The notes beneath the pieces are model-generated. The model saw nothing but the letters and a program-made list of their open reading frames with translations. It made no database searches and had not been told where the DNA came from. From contig NC_068912.1 of the NCBI RefSeq assembly GCF_023091745.1, positions 75,999,067 to 76,063,066 on the forward strand: a stretch of DNA of 64,000 bases, written 5' to 3'. Made by a program: the position numbers and the translations under genes. The first letter of the stretch is position 1, and every line of letters begins with the position of its first letter. Positions 10,572 to 23,439 of the stretch are shown here, piece after piece. Source of the DNA: Budorcas taxicolor. Its lineage: Eukaryota; Chordata; Mammalia; Artiodactyla; Bovidae.

Positions 10572-11314
10572 AAAACGAAGCTCATGGCATCTGGTCCCAA
10601 CACTTCATGGGAAATAGATGGGGAAAAGTGACAGACTTTATTTTTTGGGGCTCCAAAATCACTGCAGATGTTGACTGCAGCCATGAAATTAAAAGACTCT
10701 TACTCCTTGGAAGAAAAGTTACGAGGAAACTAGATAGCATATTAAAAAGCAGAGACATTACTTTGTCAACAAAAATCCTTTTAGTCAAGGCTGTAGTTTT
10801 TCCAACTCATATATGGATGTGAGAGTTGGACTATTAAGAAAGCTGAGTGCCGAAGAATTGATGCTTTTTTACTGTGGTGTTGGAGAAACTCTTTGAGAGT
10901 CCCTTGGATCACAAGGAGATCCAGCCAGTCCATCCTAAAGGAAATCAGTCCTGGATATTCATTGGAAGGACTGATGTTGAAGCTGAAATTCCAATACTTT
11001 GCCCACCTGATGCGAAGAGCTGACTCATTTGAAAAGACCCTGATGCTGGGAAAGATAGAGGTGGGAGGAAAAGGGGATGACAGAGGATGAGATGGTTGGT
11101 TGGCATCACTGACTCCATGGACATGAATTTGAGTAAACTCTGGGAGTTGGTAATGGACAGGGAGGCCTTGTCTGCTGCAGTCCATGGGGCTGCAAAGAAT
11201 CAGACATGACTGAGTGACTGAACTGAACTGAAATCTAGTATGTGCTGAACACTGATTCTGTGGAGAGGGGACAACAATGGATGTAGAATAAACATAATTC
11301 TAGAAGTAGCTCTG

Positions 11315-11405
11315 CTATTGATTGGTGGTGTTACCCTAGGCAACTCATTTAACTTTTCTTAGCCTGAGATTTCTTATCTATAGAATTATATAACTAGATT
11401 TTAAA
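11315..11405 (+). repeat. MIR SINE fragment
   Basis: Forward MIR core: agctctgctattgattggtg, accctaggcaactcatttaa and gatttcttatctatagaa, in the expected order. Confidence 0.65.
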
Positions 11406-11487
11406 AAACAAACTATATTTTGCCCTCAAGGTTTAATATTCTCCAATTCTGTGGGTTAAGTGCTTCTGTTGTACTATAGAGGACACT

Positions 11488-11699
11488 GCTTGGTTGTTTA
11501 GTCACTAAGTCATCTGATTCTTTTGTGACTCCAAGAAATATAGCCCATTAGGCTCTACTGTACATGGGATTTCTCAGGCAAGAATACTGCAGAGGGTTGC
11601 CACTTCCTTCTGCAGGGGATCTTCCTGACCCTGGGAGCAAAACTGCATCCCCTGCATTGGCAGGCAGATTCTTTACCACGGAGACACCAGGAAAGCCCA
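11488..11699 (-). mobile_element. Bov-tA SINE
   Basis: Reverse Bov-tA: gttgtttagtcactaagtca, gggatttctcaggcaagaat and ttctttaccacggagacacc. More diverged than most copies here. Confidence 0.9.
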
Positions 11700-11814
11700 T
11701 AGGGTTCACATCTGAGGTCTACATGATTTGATCATATACAGCTTTAAAAGAAAAAAAAAAATAAAAGAGTCAATTATATTACAGAAGGCAAAATAAATTC
11801 ATGCAAATATGAGA

Positions 11815-12600
11815 CTTTGTACATGTCATAGGTAGTGTTAGAAATCAGTGAAAATTTGTGATATTAAATAAATTGTACTGGGACAATTGACTTATATACA
11901 GAAAGAAATAATATTGATATCCTATCCCATACTTTATATAGAAGTAATTTCATGTTGATTACAGATAAAAATGTGCTAGGCAATACTTTAAAGCTTTTAA
12001 AAGAGAATGCAGGAGACTATATTTAAGTCCTGTTTGCAAAGGCTTTATAAATAAATTAGGGGAAACAGTAACAAACCGTAAATGGAAGCATCAGTAAGTC
12101 AACACTGTAAACAAAATTAAAAGAGAAACCATACACTGGGAGAAGATATGTACAACGCATGTAAGAAAATAAAATTCACATTCAGTGTATGTAAAGAAAG
12201 TCTACAAATAAGTAAGTAAAAGGCAACTCATTAGTTAAATGGATAATGGATGTGCACAGAAGGCATAAGGATATACATAAATAAAGGACATTCAACCACA
12301 CATTTTCACACCCGTCAGATTTAAAAACTTAAAAATCTGCTAACATAAAGTATGCAAGATTTAGAAAAGAGGAAATGTACATTGGGAATGGTATTGTACT
12401 CATTGGAGAAGGAAATGGCAACCCCCTCCAATACTCTTGCCTGGAAAATCCCATGGACGGAGGAGCCTGGTAGGCTATAGTCCATGGGGTCGCAAAGAGT
12501 AACTTCAATATTGTACTCAGAGGCAGGGCATTCAGGTAGCCTTCCCAGAGACTTTGGAGGAAGCAGTTTAGGGGATCTGTCATTTTAGATAAAGCTTGCT
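11815..12600 (+). mobile_element. Old L1 (L1M) ORF2-3' region, decayed
   Basis: Follows the 3' part of mammalian L1 ORF2: attgtactgggacaattgac, gaaaccatacactgggagaa, ggataatggatgtgcacaga and ttttcacacccgtcagattt. No open frame remains. Interrupted at 12403 by a SINE. The right limit is uncertain. Confidence 0.65.
12403..12508 (+). mobile_element. Truncated Bov-A SINE in L1M, 11-bp TSD
   Basis: Only the Bov-A body (tggagaaggaaatggcaacc to ccatggggtcgcaaagagt), with no tRNA-like head. Perfect TSD tattgtactca at 12392-12402 and 12509-12519. A head-less SINE with a TSD suggests 5' truncation at insertion. Confidence 0.92.
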
Positions 12601-12623
12601 GAAATGTGACTAGGAATTTAACA

Positions 12624-12832
12624 GGCTTCTCAAGTGGCACTAGCAGTAAAGAACCTGCCTACCAGTGCAGGAGACTTAAGAGGTGTAGGTTCAATCCCTG
12701 GGTCAGGAAGATCCACTGGGGGAGGGCACAGCAACCCACTCCAATATTCTTGCCTGGAGAAATGTTTGGAAAGAGGAGCCTGGTGGGCTACAGTTCATAG
12801 GGTCACTAAGAGTTGGATGTGACTTAGCATAC
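12624..12832 (+). mobile_element. Bov-tA SINE
   Basis: tRNA-like head ggcttctcaagtggcactag, ggttcaatccctgggtcag, body actccaatattcttgcctgg and tail gatgtgacttagcatacaca. Confidence 0.93.
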
Positions 12833-13176
12833 ACACACTCACATTTTAACCCTAGAGCACTGAAGGCATCACGTCATGGAGGTGGTAAGTGGTTCCTAAA
12901 GTTGATCACTTTAAGGAAAAAAAAAAGTATAGTAGCAAAAGAGGTGGAATCCAAATGGTTAAAAAAAATTCAGATAACGTTATGCATGTTTTGCCATTAT
13001 CCAAACATGAAACTCTTTACTTCAGGCTTGTCCTGAATTTGCCTTCTAGAACCTTATGCCAGTAATCATTTTGTTTTATTCCCTTGGCATAATGTTTCCA
13101 GTAATAGCTCTTCCCCAGTGCCTCTGGTTTTATAACTTGGTTTTTCCTTGTCCAGCTAACTGCTATAATTCATAGC

Positions 13177-13230
<54 letters not shown>

Positions 13231-15269
13231 TTCATATTCAGAAAATACATATATGTATCTCTGCTCAGCCATTCCACCTTTTTTCATCACCCATCTGAGG
13301 CCAGTTTTAGTCAATTTCTGACCTTTTCTACCACAGCTTCAGACCTGGGTTACCTGTTCTTCAGCCTAGGACCCGAAATACCCAGTGCGTTTTGGGAAAA
13401 CATAAGAATACCAGGCTGGTTGAAATAGATTAGATTCATAAAAGGACATCTTGAAAAGTGTGTTGGGGCTACATGATGAGTGACTTGATAGTAGACTAAT
13501 GGTTTGGGCAAGCATTTGTTCCACCATATGAAATAACAACTTTGGTTGGATCATTTGTTTTTGTCAACTGATTGCTTCTTGTGTTTCAAATTCAACAGTT
13601 ACTTCTGGCTGATTTATTTTTTTTTCCATTTCCCCGTTTCACTAAGAAAATAATATTTCTTCCCCTTCTTCAGAATTTATCTTATTCTTTGTGACCTCTG
13701 TGCTTTCTCTAATAAATCAGATAGCTATATTACTTGCTGTTGTCTCTACCATGGAGACACTTTCTGTGTCACTGCTGACACCAAGATTTTTTTAGGCTGA
13801 TGAGTTGTTGTTGTGTGAAAATATTTTGCCTTCATGACATGAACACATACTCCTGGGTATGCAAATGGAATTAGGCTTGCTAGGCTGAATCAGTGCTGGT
13901 TCTGAAATAGGGGGAGAAATAACAATAATTTACATGAGGAAACAGAACTTTGGAGTTTTAAAAACATAGATTTTCAATCGTCAGGTTAGTCATCTATGGG
14001 AAATTAGAAAAGTTAATTAACCTTTCTGAATTTTAGTCTTATTACACTTAGTAAGTAAATTGCCACATTTTCTTAATTTTAAGACATCAAACATAAGGCA
14101 ATTTAATAACTGCATTTCACAAAAATTATAGTCTCTATCAAATGCAATGTATGCATCCATATAAAATGTATATACAAGGTCTTGTAATAAAATAAAAAGT
14201 TTTCTTTATAGTAGACACATCTGTAGGTATGTATGGCACATAGTAGGCATCTTATCTTTATTTAACTGAAATATCAAATTATACCTTGCTATTTAAAAAA
14301 AATACGGAATTGACCTGAACCTACAAAGTCTAGTTATGTCTAATGTCTTACTAATATTTCTGCATATCCTCCCTGATAGCTCTTGTTACTGGTGCTTGCT
14401 TCTCTTAAGCTGTGACTCATCTCATTTAATGTGTCTGTTTTCTTTTCTCACCTCTGATTTTCCTTTCATTTTTTTCTCTCACTTAGGCTTTTGTGTATGA
14501 CAGGCTTTATGAAAGTTGAGTAACTGGATTTGATCACCATAAAATATTAAAGATGAATTATAAGCTAGTTATTTCTGTTCATAAAATCCCCTTGTCCGCT
14601 TGGTCAGAAATTTTTTCCTACTTATGTTTTCCTCTGAATCTGGAGTTCTGCCATGTTGCTTTCTTTCACCAGCACATTCTTCGTTCCCTACTTTTTCTGC
14701 TACAAAAACTTGGTCATTTCTCATGCAGACTGCTTTTTTTCCTCTATGTATATTTAATTATATCCTTTTAACCTATGTGCTTTGAGTTCTACGTCCTGCA
14801 TCAACAAGACTAACCAATATACACTCTGACATATACAAAATTCTCTTCTTAATAAGTCTGATGCTGGTTTTCGATGTATTTTCCCAGACAGTTACAGTTC
14901 ACGCAGGACATGTTCAATGTTGTCTAAAATGTTAAACCCAACTTTCCATCTGTACTCTACATACACCCACACAACTGAATATGGCCGGAGAGAAACAACG
15001 ACTATGCTGGCTGGTCTTACTTTAAATTTGTGACCATGAACTTCAGATATGCTCTTAGTGCTGCCTAGAAGTCATACTATGCTTCCTTACTCAATACATT
15101 GCCCCCATTCTCATAAATGGCCACTTCACAATGCCTCATTATTTAACACACATGTATGCATGTGCATACACACACCTCCCTTACCACACTTCCTCTCGAG
15201 CTTACTCCCTTGTATCCAATTGCTTACATCATATCTCTACGTGAAAGCCAGATAAGTATTTTAAGTTCA
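12833..15269. other. Mostly unique non-coding stretch
   Basis: Contains the (TA)n tract at 13179-13230, a weak MIR-like segment (about 13945-14075) and otherwise unrecognised AT-rich DNA. Short open frames (61-72 codons) have no family resemblance. Confidence 0.4.
13179..13230. repeat. (TA)n microsatellite
   Basis: About 26 TA units with one TG interruption at 13211-13212. Confidence 0.95.
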
Positions 15270-16200
15270 TGTGTGGAACTGCTTCTTCCTCACCCCTCCT
15301 CCACAGTTCTTTCCATTGATTACATTCCAAATGTTAATTGATGGTAACTCCATTCATTCATTCAGATCTAAAATCTTAAAATCACCCTTGATGCTTCTAT
15401 CACATGCCACCGCAAAGAGCAAATTCTGTCGATTTTGTCTTCCATGTATTACAGATTTAACCACTTCTTAGGACCTTCTTTTCTATCTCTCACCATCATT
15501 TCACTACTGAACTATTACAATATCCTCTTAATTGGTCTCTTTTCTGGCTTTCATGCTTTCCCATAGACTATTCTCAATAGCATATTCAGAGATAGCCTAT
15601 TAAAATACAAATTTAATCCCATCATGATTCCACTAAAAATGCTCCCATGGCTCCTCAATTTCCCAAAGTAAGAGCTAGTCCTTTTAATATCCCAAGGCTC
15701 TGGTAATCTCTGTGTCCCACCACCTCTTTGTCCTCTACTTCTATGAGTGGCTCATCTCTCACTCTACTCCAGCCACATCAAGAGCCTACCGCCTCCTGAA
15801 ACTCACTAAGTGCCCTCCTCCCTGAGGATGCTTGCAGTGGCAGCTCCCTCCGACAGAATGCTGTCTCCTCATTATCCACACAGCTCATACCCTTTACCCC
15901 TACAAGTCCTTCCTTTAATGTCACCTTCCACTAAATCTGGCCTCCAATATATCATTAAAATTTGAATTGCTTTCCGTACCCTGGCATTCTTGAAAACTTT
16001 TACTCATCCATTTTCCACATAAAATTTATTATTTTCCTGCTTAGCATTTAATTTACTTGCTTAATTTTTTGTTTAATATCTCATTTTCAATATCGGGGTA
16101 TAAGCTTTGCATCTTTTTATTATGGATATACAGTAGCTAGAATAGCAATCAGCAAAGCATAGACACTAAGTATTTATTAAATGAATAAATAAGTGAATTG
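15270..16200 (+). mobile_element. L2 LINE 3' part, about 0.9 kb
   Basis: Forward L2 in order: tgatggtaactccattcatt, cacccttgatgcttctatca, tatcctcttaattggtctct, atggctcctcaatttcccaa, the final conserved tail acactaagtatttattaaat and gaataaat. No long open frame remains. May extend somewhat left of 15270. Confidence 0.75.
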
Positions 16201-18799
16201 AATTGAATTACCTATTTAATGAATAAATACATACAATAATTCACTAATTTATTCAATTATAACAGAGAAATTTACTGAGGCTACAACATGAATAAATTGT
16301 AACAACTGAGGATTTTATTGGGAGAGTTAAGTATATAAATAAAGGTAGCATGAAACAATAAAATATATCATTACAGAGTTATGAAAAAGAACTCTGGGAG
16401 CATATAGAAGACTAACATGGAAAATAGGGGCAACTTTAAACAATGTTTTGATGGTTCATAGGCTATAACTGGGAAATGAAGGCGATTATAATCTAAATAA
16501 AGAGGCTGACGTGTAGTAATGGGCAATGAAAGTCTTTTTGTTCCATTTCTGTCTAATATTGCATGATTGACCAAGTCAATTCAAAAGAGGTGCGCTCCAT
16601 AAGTAAGACATTTCTGTCTGCTGCATTCACTGCTATACCCACAGGACCTGGAACAATATTTGGCCATGGTAGATTCACAGTGTTTCTCCGTAGAGTGAAT
16701 GAATGGACTTCCTGTTATAAAAAGAGGGTTTTGTCAAATGAATTTAAGGTGTTTTTCAGTTACATTGTCCTAAGTTACAATGAGTATGCTTTGAATTGTC
16801 GAGAAGACCCTCAGTGATCAGACTAGCTTCAAATCAAAGTGGTTGTTAGAGAAACTGGTGTTCTCCCCATTCAATAAGCCTTTGGCTGTTTAAAGATCTA
16901 CATGACCCCTTTCCAAGACATTGAACAAAATGTCTCTGAATTTGATCAGGAGTTTTGCTAATGTATGTTTTGAGTCTGATGCTCTGAAGATGACTTTAAA
17001 AAAAGTCCATGCAGTCTTCTCAGAAGCCATATAGTGAATGAAAAAAAAAAAAAAAAAAAAAAATCTAAGCTTTCACCAGCTCTGTGCTTCATTTGGATAG
17101 ATCCCTGGCTAGCTCATAGTTTTAGGTGCTGTTGTTGACAAAAGTATTTATCTGAATGTGGGCTATCTTTTATAGCCACATAAGTAATTAAATTGCAACT
17201 CAGAAGAGAAACTCAGAGAAAGCATTTAAAAACTACAGGCACTGTTCTGTGCCCACCAAATATTCTTAAGACCTAAGGAATATCAAAAATGAAAAATAAA
17301 TGTTATAAAGGAGAATAAGTTTTATTTTATGGAAATTATAATAGAAATGTTACTGTTAGGCAGTATATATGTATTAATAACTTCATTAATAGACAGTACT
17401 TATTATAGGACCTCAGAGATACTGTTTATATTTTTAACTCAACAACCTCTAGAAACCAGCTGAGTCTGCTCAACACACACCTCTGTTGGAGTGCCATTTA
17501 ATCACTAAGGAGGACTCAGAGGGTCAGGTCATGACTCTGATGCAGGAGTCCCCTGTACTGACCATCTGATACAAAATGGACAGTTTTATTTGGACTAATT
17601 TTACTTAAAGCTTTTGGTTCTTATTGAAATGAGAACTTGTTTACAAGTCCCTTGAGTATCAGACTCTAATCCAAATATTTCTACAGGTTTCCATTGTCTC
17701 CATGTTTGTTCCTTGAGGGTCTTATTGCAGAGAAAATTTTAAAGTGCTGCAAACTCCATTTCTGCTGAAATTCACCCCTACCAGGTAAACTAAACAGGAT
17801 GATGTGTGAACTTTTGGGGAACTTTTCTTTTGGCTTTCCCCTTTAAACTCTATAAACTAGAGCCAATCCAATCATTCTATACTTTCTTAATACTTGCTTC
17901 ATAGTTATGAAGAATAATTGATATCATGTATAGTAAGCATAAAGTACCATGTCTGACTTATATACTAAATATATTATAAGTGACAGTAATTTTTATGCAG
18001 GGCAGTCCATTCCTCACTTACTCTCAGTTATATCATACCAGCTACAGGATAGAATAGAGCAAATGGCTTTCATCCAACTTTATGTTTGATCTATTTAATT
18101 TTTCTATGAAAGATTTCACTTCCAGTCCTCTGAAAAGATATAGGGAGTTCCCATATAGAGCAGCCTCATTTATTCCATTTTTTTTCACGTATGTGTTTGA
18201 TGCCAGCACATCCACATGACATTAGACCAAAAGGCAGGGGTGTGGGGGGTGGGCTCTGTGATAAACACCATTTCCCTTTAAAGTGTTCATGCTTCTTGAA
18301 AAACTTGTTTCTATACCATGTGGTCATCAAGGTGAAAAATTTTGGGTTACAACTTTACATTAAAAACAGAACTTAGGAAAAATAAACACTGTATGCAGTG
18401 TTCTATAATTGAAGATAGCCAGTTAATCTGTCCTTCTATGAGGAGGTTACATTTCTGAGAACTACTCAGTAGTCTCAGGGGACAGATATCTAGAATATTA
18501 TCCTGCTGCCACTGCATAGGATGAGAAGAGGAGAATGACTGATGGATCCCTGGGGCTATTCAGTGATACTGTGCATTGCCAGAAATAGGACACACAGGGG
18601 ACAGTGACAGTGACAGTGAATATCTTTATATCAGAGACATGCTAGCTACTCTTGTGCTGTGGGAAGAGAGTAGAAGGAATCTGGATCTTCCATCTGGACA
18701 TCCAGGTGATCCTATGCCAGCTGCTGCAACCAGATTGGTTGCAGAATTCCAACCTGGTTGGAATGCTGGTTGGTTCACAGAATTCCATACTAGTGAGCC
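16201..18799. other. Mostly unique non-coding stretch
   Basis: Contains a weak forward L2-like tail at about 16600-16700, an A23 run (17041-17063) and otherwise no recognisable element. Nothing coding is supported. Confidence 0.4.
17041..17063. repeat. A23 homopolymer
   Basis: Uninterrupted run of 23 A. The preceding 250 bp match no retroelement I know, and no flanking duplication was found, so its origin is unclear. Confidence 0.9.
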
Positions 18800-18960
18800 C
18801 ATGCAGTCATTTATTCATCCAGCAAATATTTACTGAGTGGCAGCACATTCCCAGTTGCCAAGAACACATTGGCAATCAAGGCAAAAGGAACCCCTGCCTT
18901 CAAATATGTTCTACATCGGAAGACACATAAAATGAGAGTTGCTATAAAACTCATAGAAGT
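18800..18960 (-). repeat. L2 3' end
   Basis: Reverse L2 terminus: cagtcatttattcatccagc, aaatatttactgagtggcag and aaaaggaacccctgccttca in the expected order. Confidence 0.7.
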
Positions 18961-19210
18961 TGGAACCACAGGTTCCCCACTCCTCTCATTTCCATCTTTT
19001 CTTGTCCCCCCGACTCCTCACTAATGTATCCCCCAACAACAGAATGCCTGCCTGAATGGTGAATTGCAGGGGAGAACTGAGCATGGTCAAACCCTCTGGT
19101 TTCTCTCTTTTGCATAAAAACCTCAAAGGATTGTGCATCTCTGGATCCTCACTTCTCCAAGAAGAGCTCAGCAGAGGGACTTTGGATCTGCACAGGGAAA
19201 GCTAGAAATG

Positions 19211-19382
19211 GTGAAGTGAAGTGAAGTCAAGTCACTCAGTCGTGTCCGACTCTTTGTGACCCCGTGGACTGTAGCCTACCAAGCTCCTCTGTCCATGGGA
19301 TTCTCCAGGTAAGAATACTGGAGTGGGTTGCCATTTCCTTCTCCAGGGGATCTTCCCGACCCAGGGATCGAACCCGGGTTTC
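19211..19382 (-). mobile_element. Bov-A SINE
   Basis: Reverse Bov-A with the typical gtgaagtgaagtgaagtcaa lead, then gtcgtgtccgactctttgtg and ggatcttcccgacccaggga. Very close to consensus, so relatively young. Confidence 0.95.
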
Positions 19383-20050
19383 AGATTGGTTTAATTCAGA
19401 CTTCAGTATCAGAGCTAAACTACATTCTCCAATCAACTTTCTATATCTAAAAATGAGCTGATATTTTGATAATCTCCTGAGCTTAATTTCTCAATAAATT
19501 CTAAAATTAGATGAGAAAATAAACATGTTATTTATTGATGTCCCTTATGCGCCATCATCTTTTAGTATTTCCCAAATATCTGAGAAGTATATGCAAGAAA
19601 CTGGCATTTAAGAAACAAATTAATCCATTGCAAATAGAGATTGAGGGTTTTGACTTAAACTGAGATACTGAAATTGGCAGTGCTTTAGGAAGTGTATTTG
19701 TGTGGGGCTTCGACTTTTGTTACTAAAGATGGTGACACTGGGGTTTCAGCAGGGACTGTAGCCTTTATAACTGACCTGGAGATGTGATCTAAGAAGACGC
19801 ATAGAGATCAGGTCATAAAGGAAAGAAGTCTATGTGTCCTACCTAAACCTCATCTTAACAAAGACAGTACTTCAATACATTGGCTTTTTCAGGTCTTATT
19901 GGGCAGAATATTTTTTCCTGCATTTACTGAATTTCTCAATGAAAACTACAGATCGAATCTTCCAATTCTAAAGACAGCTAGCTAATCTCAATGAGGGCTA
20001 CCAAACACTGATACATGTTTTGTGCCAGGCATAGGGAAGAAGTGCAAGCT
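19383..20050. other. Unique non-coding stretch
   Basis: No repeat family or coding signal recognised. Confidence 0.4.
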
Positions 20051-20051
20051 T

Positions 20052-20488
20052 CAGTCAGTTCAGTTCAGTCCCTCAGTCATGTCTGACTCTTTGTGACCCC
20101 ATGAACCGCAGCATGCCAAGCCTCCCTGTCCGTTACCAACTCCCGGAGACCACCCAAACCCATGTCCATCGAGTCGGTGATGCCATCCAACCGTCTCATC
20201 CACTGTCGTCCCCTTCCCCTCCTGCCCTCAATCTTTCCCAGCATCAGGGTCTTTTCAAATGAGTCAGCTCTTTGCATCAGGTGGCCAAAGTATTGGAGTT
20301 TCAGCTTCAACATCAGTCCTTCCAATGAATACTCAGGACTGATCTTTAGGATGTACTGGTTGGATCTCCTTGCAGTCCAAGGGACTCTCAAGAGTCTTCT
20401 CCAACACTACGGTTCAAAAACATCAATTCTTTGGTGCTCAGCTTTCTTTATAGTTCAACTCTCACATCCGTGGATGACCACTGGAAAA
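20052..20488 (-). mobile_element. BovB 3' fragment
   Basis: Reverse BovB 3' end: cagttcagttcagtccctca, ccatgtccatcgagtcggtg, cagcatcagggtcttttcaa and ggtttggatctcc-type text. Similarity stops after tggatgaccactggaaaata. About 435 bp, strongly 5'-truncated. Confidence 0.92.
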
Positions 20489-20639
20489 TATACCCCCAAT
20501 TCTGCTTTTCTCTATGTAGACCATAGTTCAGGACTAATTGGGGGAACAAATCATGGCTGAATTCCAGGATTCATTTAGGTTATCTACAAGCTTCTGTCTT
20601 AGGTTAGTACTGACTTATTGGTTACCTAATCCTTGACTG

Positions 20640-20850
20640 GGTTTCCCTGGTGGCTCAGCTGGTAAAGAATCTGGCTGCAATGCAGGAGACCTGGGTTCAA
20701 TCCCTGGGTTGAGAAGATCCCTTGGAGAAGGGAATGGCTACCCACTCCAATATTCTTGCCTGGAGAATTCCATGGACAGAGGAGCCTGGCAGGCTACCAT
20801 CTACAGGGTTGCAAAGAGTCAGACACGACAAGCACAACACAGCAAGCCTT
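20640..20850 (+). mobile_element. Bov-tA SINE with short TSD
   Basis: Head ggtttccctggtggctcagc, B-box-like gggttcaatccctgggttg, body actccaatattcttgcctgg. Short TSD ccttgac at 20631-20637 and 20848-20854. Confidence 0.95.
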
Positions 20851-20854
20851 GACC

Positions 20855-21812
20855 ATGGTTTTTAGATTACAGAGATTCATACCTTGGTATTGATCACAGA
20901 AGTATGTTAGTTTTTATTAATTAACAATTAAAATTTTGAAAGCAATTCAGAATCTGGCTTCTTTTTAAATTGACATAGAGAAACAACTCCATGAACTTTT
21001 TGCAAACTCATGAGTTAACTCATATATTACTCAGCCTTTAGAAGTCAAACTTGCTGAACAAATGAAAGAGGGAAAAATAATTTAAAAATCTGTGTATTTC
21101 TTGTCATTGGAATAGTAAGAGTGGAAAAATTAAATTCAAAAAGATCAAAATGAATTAAAGAACATGAGAGTTGTATTATTTCTAGATCAATAATGATGAT
21201 GAAACACAATGAACAGAGAAAGAGAGTTGAGTTTTTAGAAGATCAGAGGTTACTTTTCTAAAGGAGCCTGGAAAGGCAAGGTGTTGAGGAGCAGATGGCA
21301 GGAGTTTCGGTTCTCACTAGGCCCATGTTGCTCAGGTTCAGAAGCATCAGTACAATTTAAAATGCAGGAAACTGATGATTCTCTAGTATAAACCAATATG
21401 GAAAAGACCAAGTGTCAAAGAATTTTCATCACAAGGAGCAGTGTCAATGACCACTACGGCAGAAGACAAAGATTTCTCATAAGAAAAGGGTGGAGCCTAT
21501 GTCACTAGACAAAACACACAACACAGCCTTAATGCTAGGGAATTAGAGGGGGAGCAAGAAGAGGAGATTTTGCATATGACAGATGGGGAAGAGGCAGTGT
21601 CTAATAAGATCTCATGATGGAAGTTGCTACTTGTTCTCAGTTCTATTATCTTTGAAAGACGGCATGGATGTCTCCAATGCTGTTCTCTGAGGCTTGAGAT
21701 AATATATATAGGTAGATCCTTCATCTCCATTCTCTCCTTGAAGATGGCAAGCATAACATTACAATTGAACTTAAGAGAGCTTTTTCTAATAAGAGTTTAA
21801 CTTCATAGGCGG
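20855..21812. other. Unique non-coding stretch
   Basis: No repeat family recognised. An 85-codon reverse open frame (21497-21754) has no recognisable domain and no supporting splice or promoter context. Confidence 0.4.
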
Positions 21813-21825
21813 AAGCCTTCAGATA

Positions 21826-22042
21826 GGCTTCCCAGGCGGTGCAGTGATAAGGAATCTGCCTGCTAGTGCAGGAGATGCAGGAGAGGTGAGATCGATCCCT
21901 GAGTCAGGAAGATCCTCTGGAGAAGGAAATGGCAAGCCACAGCAGTATTCTTGCCTGGGAAATCCCATGAACACAGGGGCCTGGCGGGCTACAGTCCATG
22001 GCATCACAAAGAGTGGGACACAACTGAGCAACTAAGCAACAA
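21826..22042 (+). mobile_element. Bov-tA SINE with perfect 13-bp TSD
   Basis: Full head-to-tail SINE (ggcttcccaggcggtgcagt ... ctgagcaactaagcaac). TSD aagccttcagata at 21813-21825 and 22043-22055. Confidence 0.96.
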
Positions 22043-22055
22043 AAGCCTTCAGATA

Positions 22056-23439
22056 ACTGACACAAAGTAACAGGCATCTGGTAAATCTCTAAAATGAAGA
22101 TTTCCCTGTATCACTCCTCTTTTCCTCAGCTACTAAGTTTCTGCTTTCATTTTTCTGGCAACAGCCACATGGGTCTGGAATGTATAGAGTTTTGGGTTCT
22201 GGGAACTATATCCCTGTAGAGGCTAGAGATTCAATTTTTAAATTTTGCAGGGTAGGGTTGATGTGATATTCTTTTACATCCAAATATTAGAAAAAATATG
22301 GCACATAAGAGATTTTAGGTTGGATTAATTCCACAATGAACATGACTTAGAAACTATACATTTTAGTAGAAGCTATCTACTCAGTCACAACTCTACCCAA
22401 CCATAGCACTGGAGAGCTCTCTGAGTCAGAATGAACAGAATAAGAAACCAGGTGATTGTGATGAAAGAATCTTACATTCTATTTGGTCTTAACTTGTAAA
22501 GAAAAAAGAGTATAATCTTTAGATCTCCTTTTGTATCCATGTTTTTCATAATAGGAGATGTGTTTTTTTTTTTTTAATTGAAATTTGGGACTACTTTAGG
22601 ATTGCTTTTAGAGAACATGCCTAGCTGTAAATCAGGATGAAAAACTAAATAAGGAATGGAGTTTTATCCAGGGTTCAGAAGTTGGTTCCATTCTGGCTCA
22701 TTTCAGAGCCTTTTAGAGGCAAAAACTAAATTGCCCACCAGTTGCCTGGAAGGACTTTGAAGGATAAATGTCTGATATGATGAAGTAGCCTCAGAAAGGT
22801 GACAGCATTATCATCCTAATATCTTGCCACCAGTAAACCAGTGACATCAATAGTTGACCATTTACTTAATGAATAAACTTAGTGGGTTAAAGGAATAAAA
22901 AGCTGGGGACATTGGAGACAGATACTTATTCTATATTCTGATTTTTCAAAGGGAAGGGGACTGGAGAGAGGAGAGAATTTGTACTCAGCTTCTGGAAAAG
23001 AACGTTTAGATAGAAGGTTCTCAGTTTCCCTCTAGTCCCCCAAGGGAGGAAGGGTGACTTGTCTGACACATCAGTTTGGGAGAAGAGATTCAGCTCAGTC
23101 CTTCTGGTTTTCCCCTGTGTTGGGAGCAACACTCTGGCCTGTTCTTTACAAAGCCTGCAGTTGGGAGATTAAGTCCAGTTCAGACAGAGTTGTAGAAGTC
23201 CATCTGGCTGCCAATTTATAATTATATTATTCAGTCAATTTTGCTTTCTCTATGTTTGTCTTTATCTTATTTCTCAGTTGGCCCTAATTAGAAATCAAGG
23301 CAGGGCTTTTATTTATTGCCTCTACTGAAACCATAACAATGGCAAGAGTATACAATATTGGCTTTCCTGGTGAACCTTTTAAATATTTAAACAAATATAA
23401 GTTGTTAGACTGGGCAAAAAAAAAATAGTAATGATGGCT
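22056..23439. other. Unique non-coding stretch
   Basis: Holds a poly-T run at about 22562-22576 and no recognised repeat. Open frames are below 70 codons and unremarkable. Confidence 0.4.

Larger units (their letters stand above)
7640..11231 (+). mobile_element. BovB (RTE) LINE, nearly full length, inactive
   Basis: About 3.4 kb of BovB once the nested SINE (8707-8857) is removed; the whole family consensus is only slightly longer. Order: 5' region with the repeated acatccaaggtaag-type motif (7690-7815), AP-type endonuclease region (8257-9130), linker (9217-9597), reverse transcriptase (9770-10571), C-terminal/3' part and the ending gactgaactgaactgaa. Stops, frame changes and loss of catalytic residues show it cannot act autonomously. 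It is the best-preserved BovB here by length but not by catalytic motifs. Confidence 0.93.

Noticed and set aside
20077..20560. Long open frames on both strands (104 and 132 codons)
   Set aside because: The nucleotide sequence is BovB 3' end; both frames are readings of the same element.
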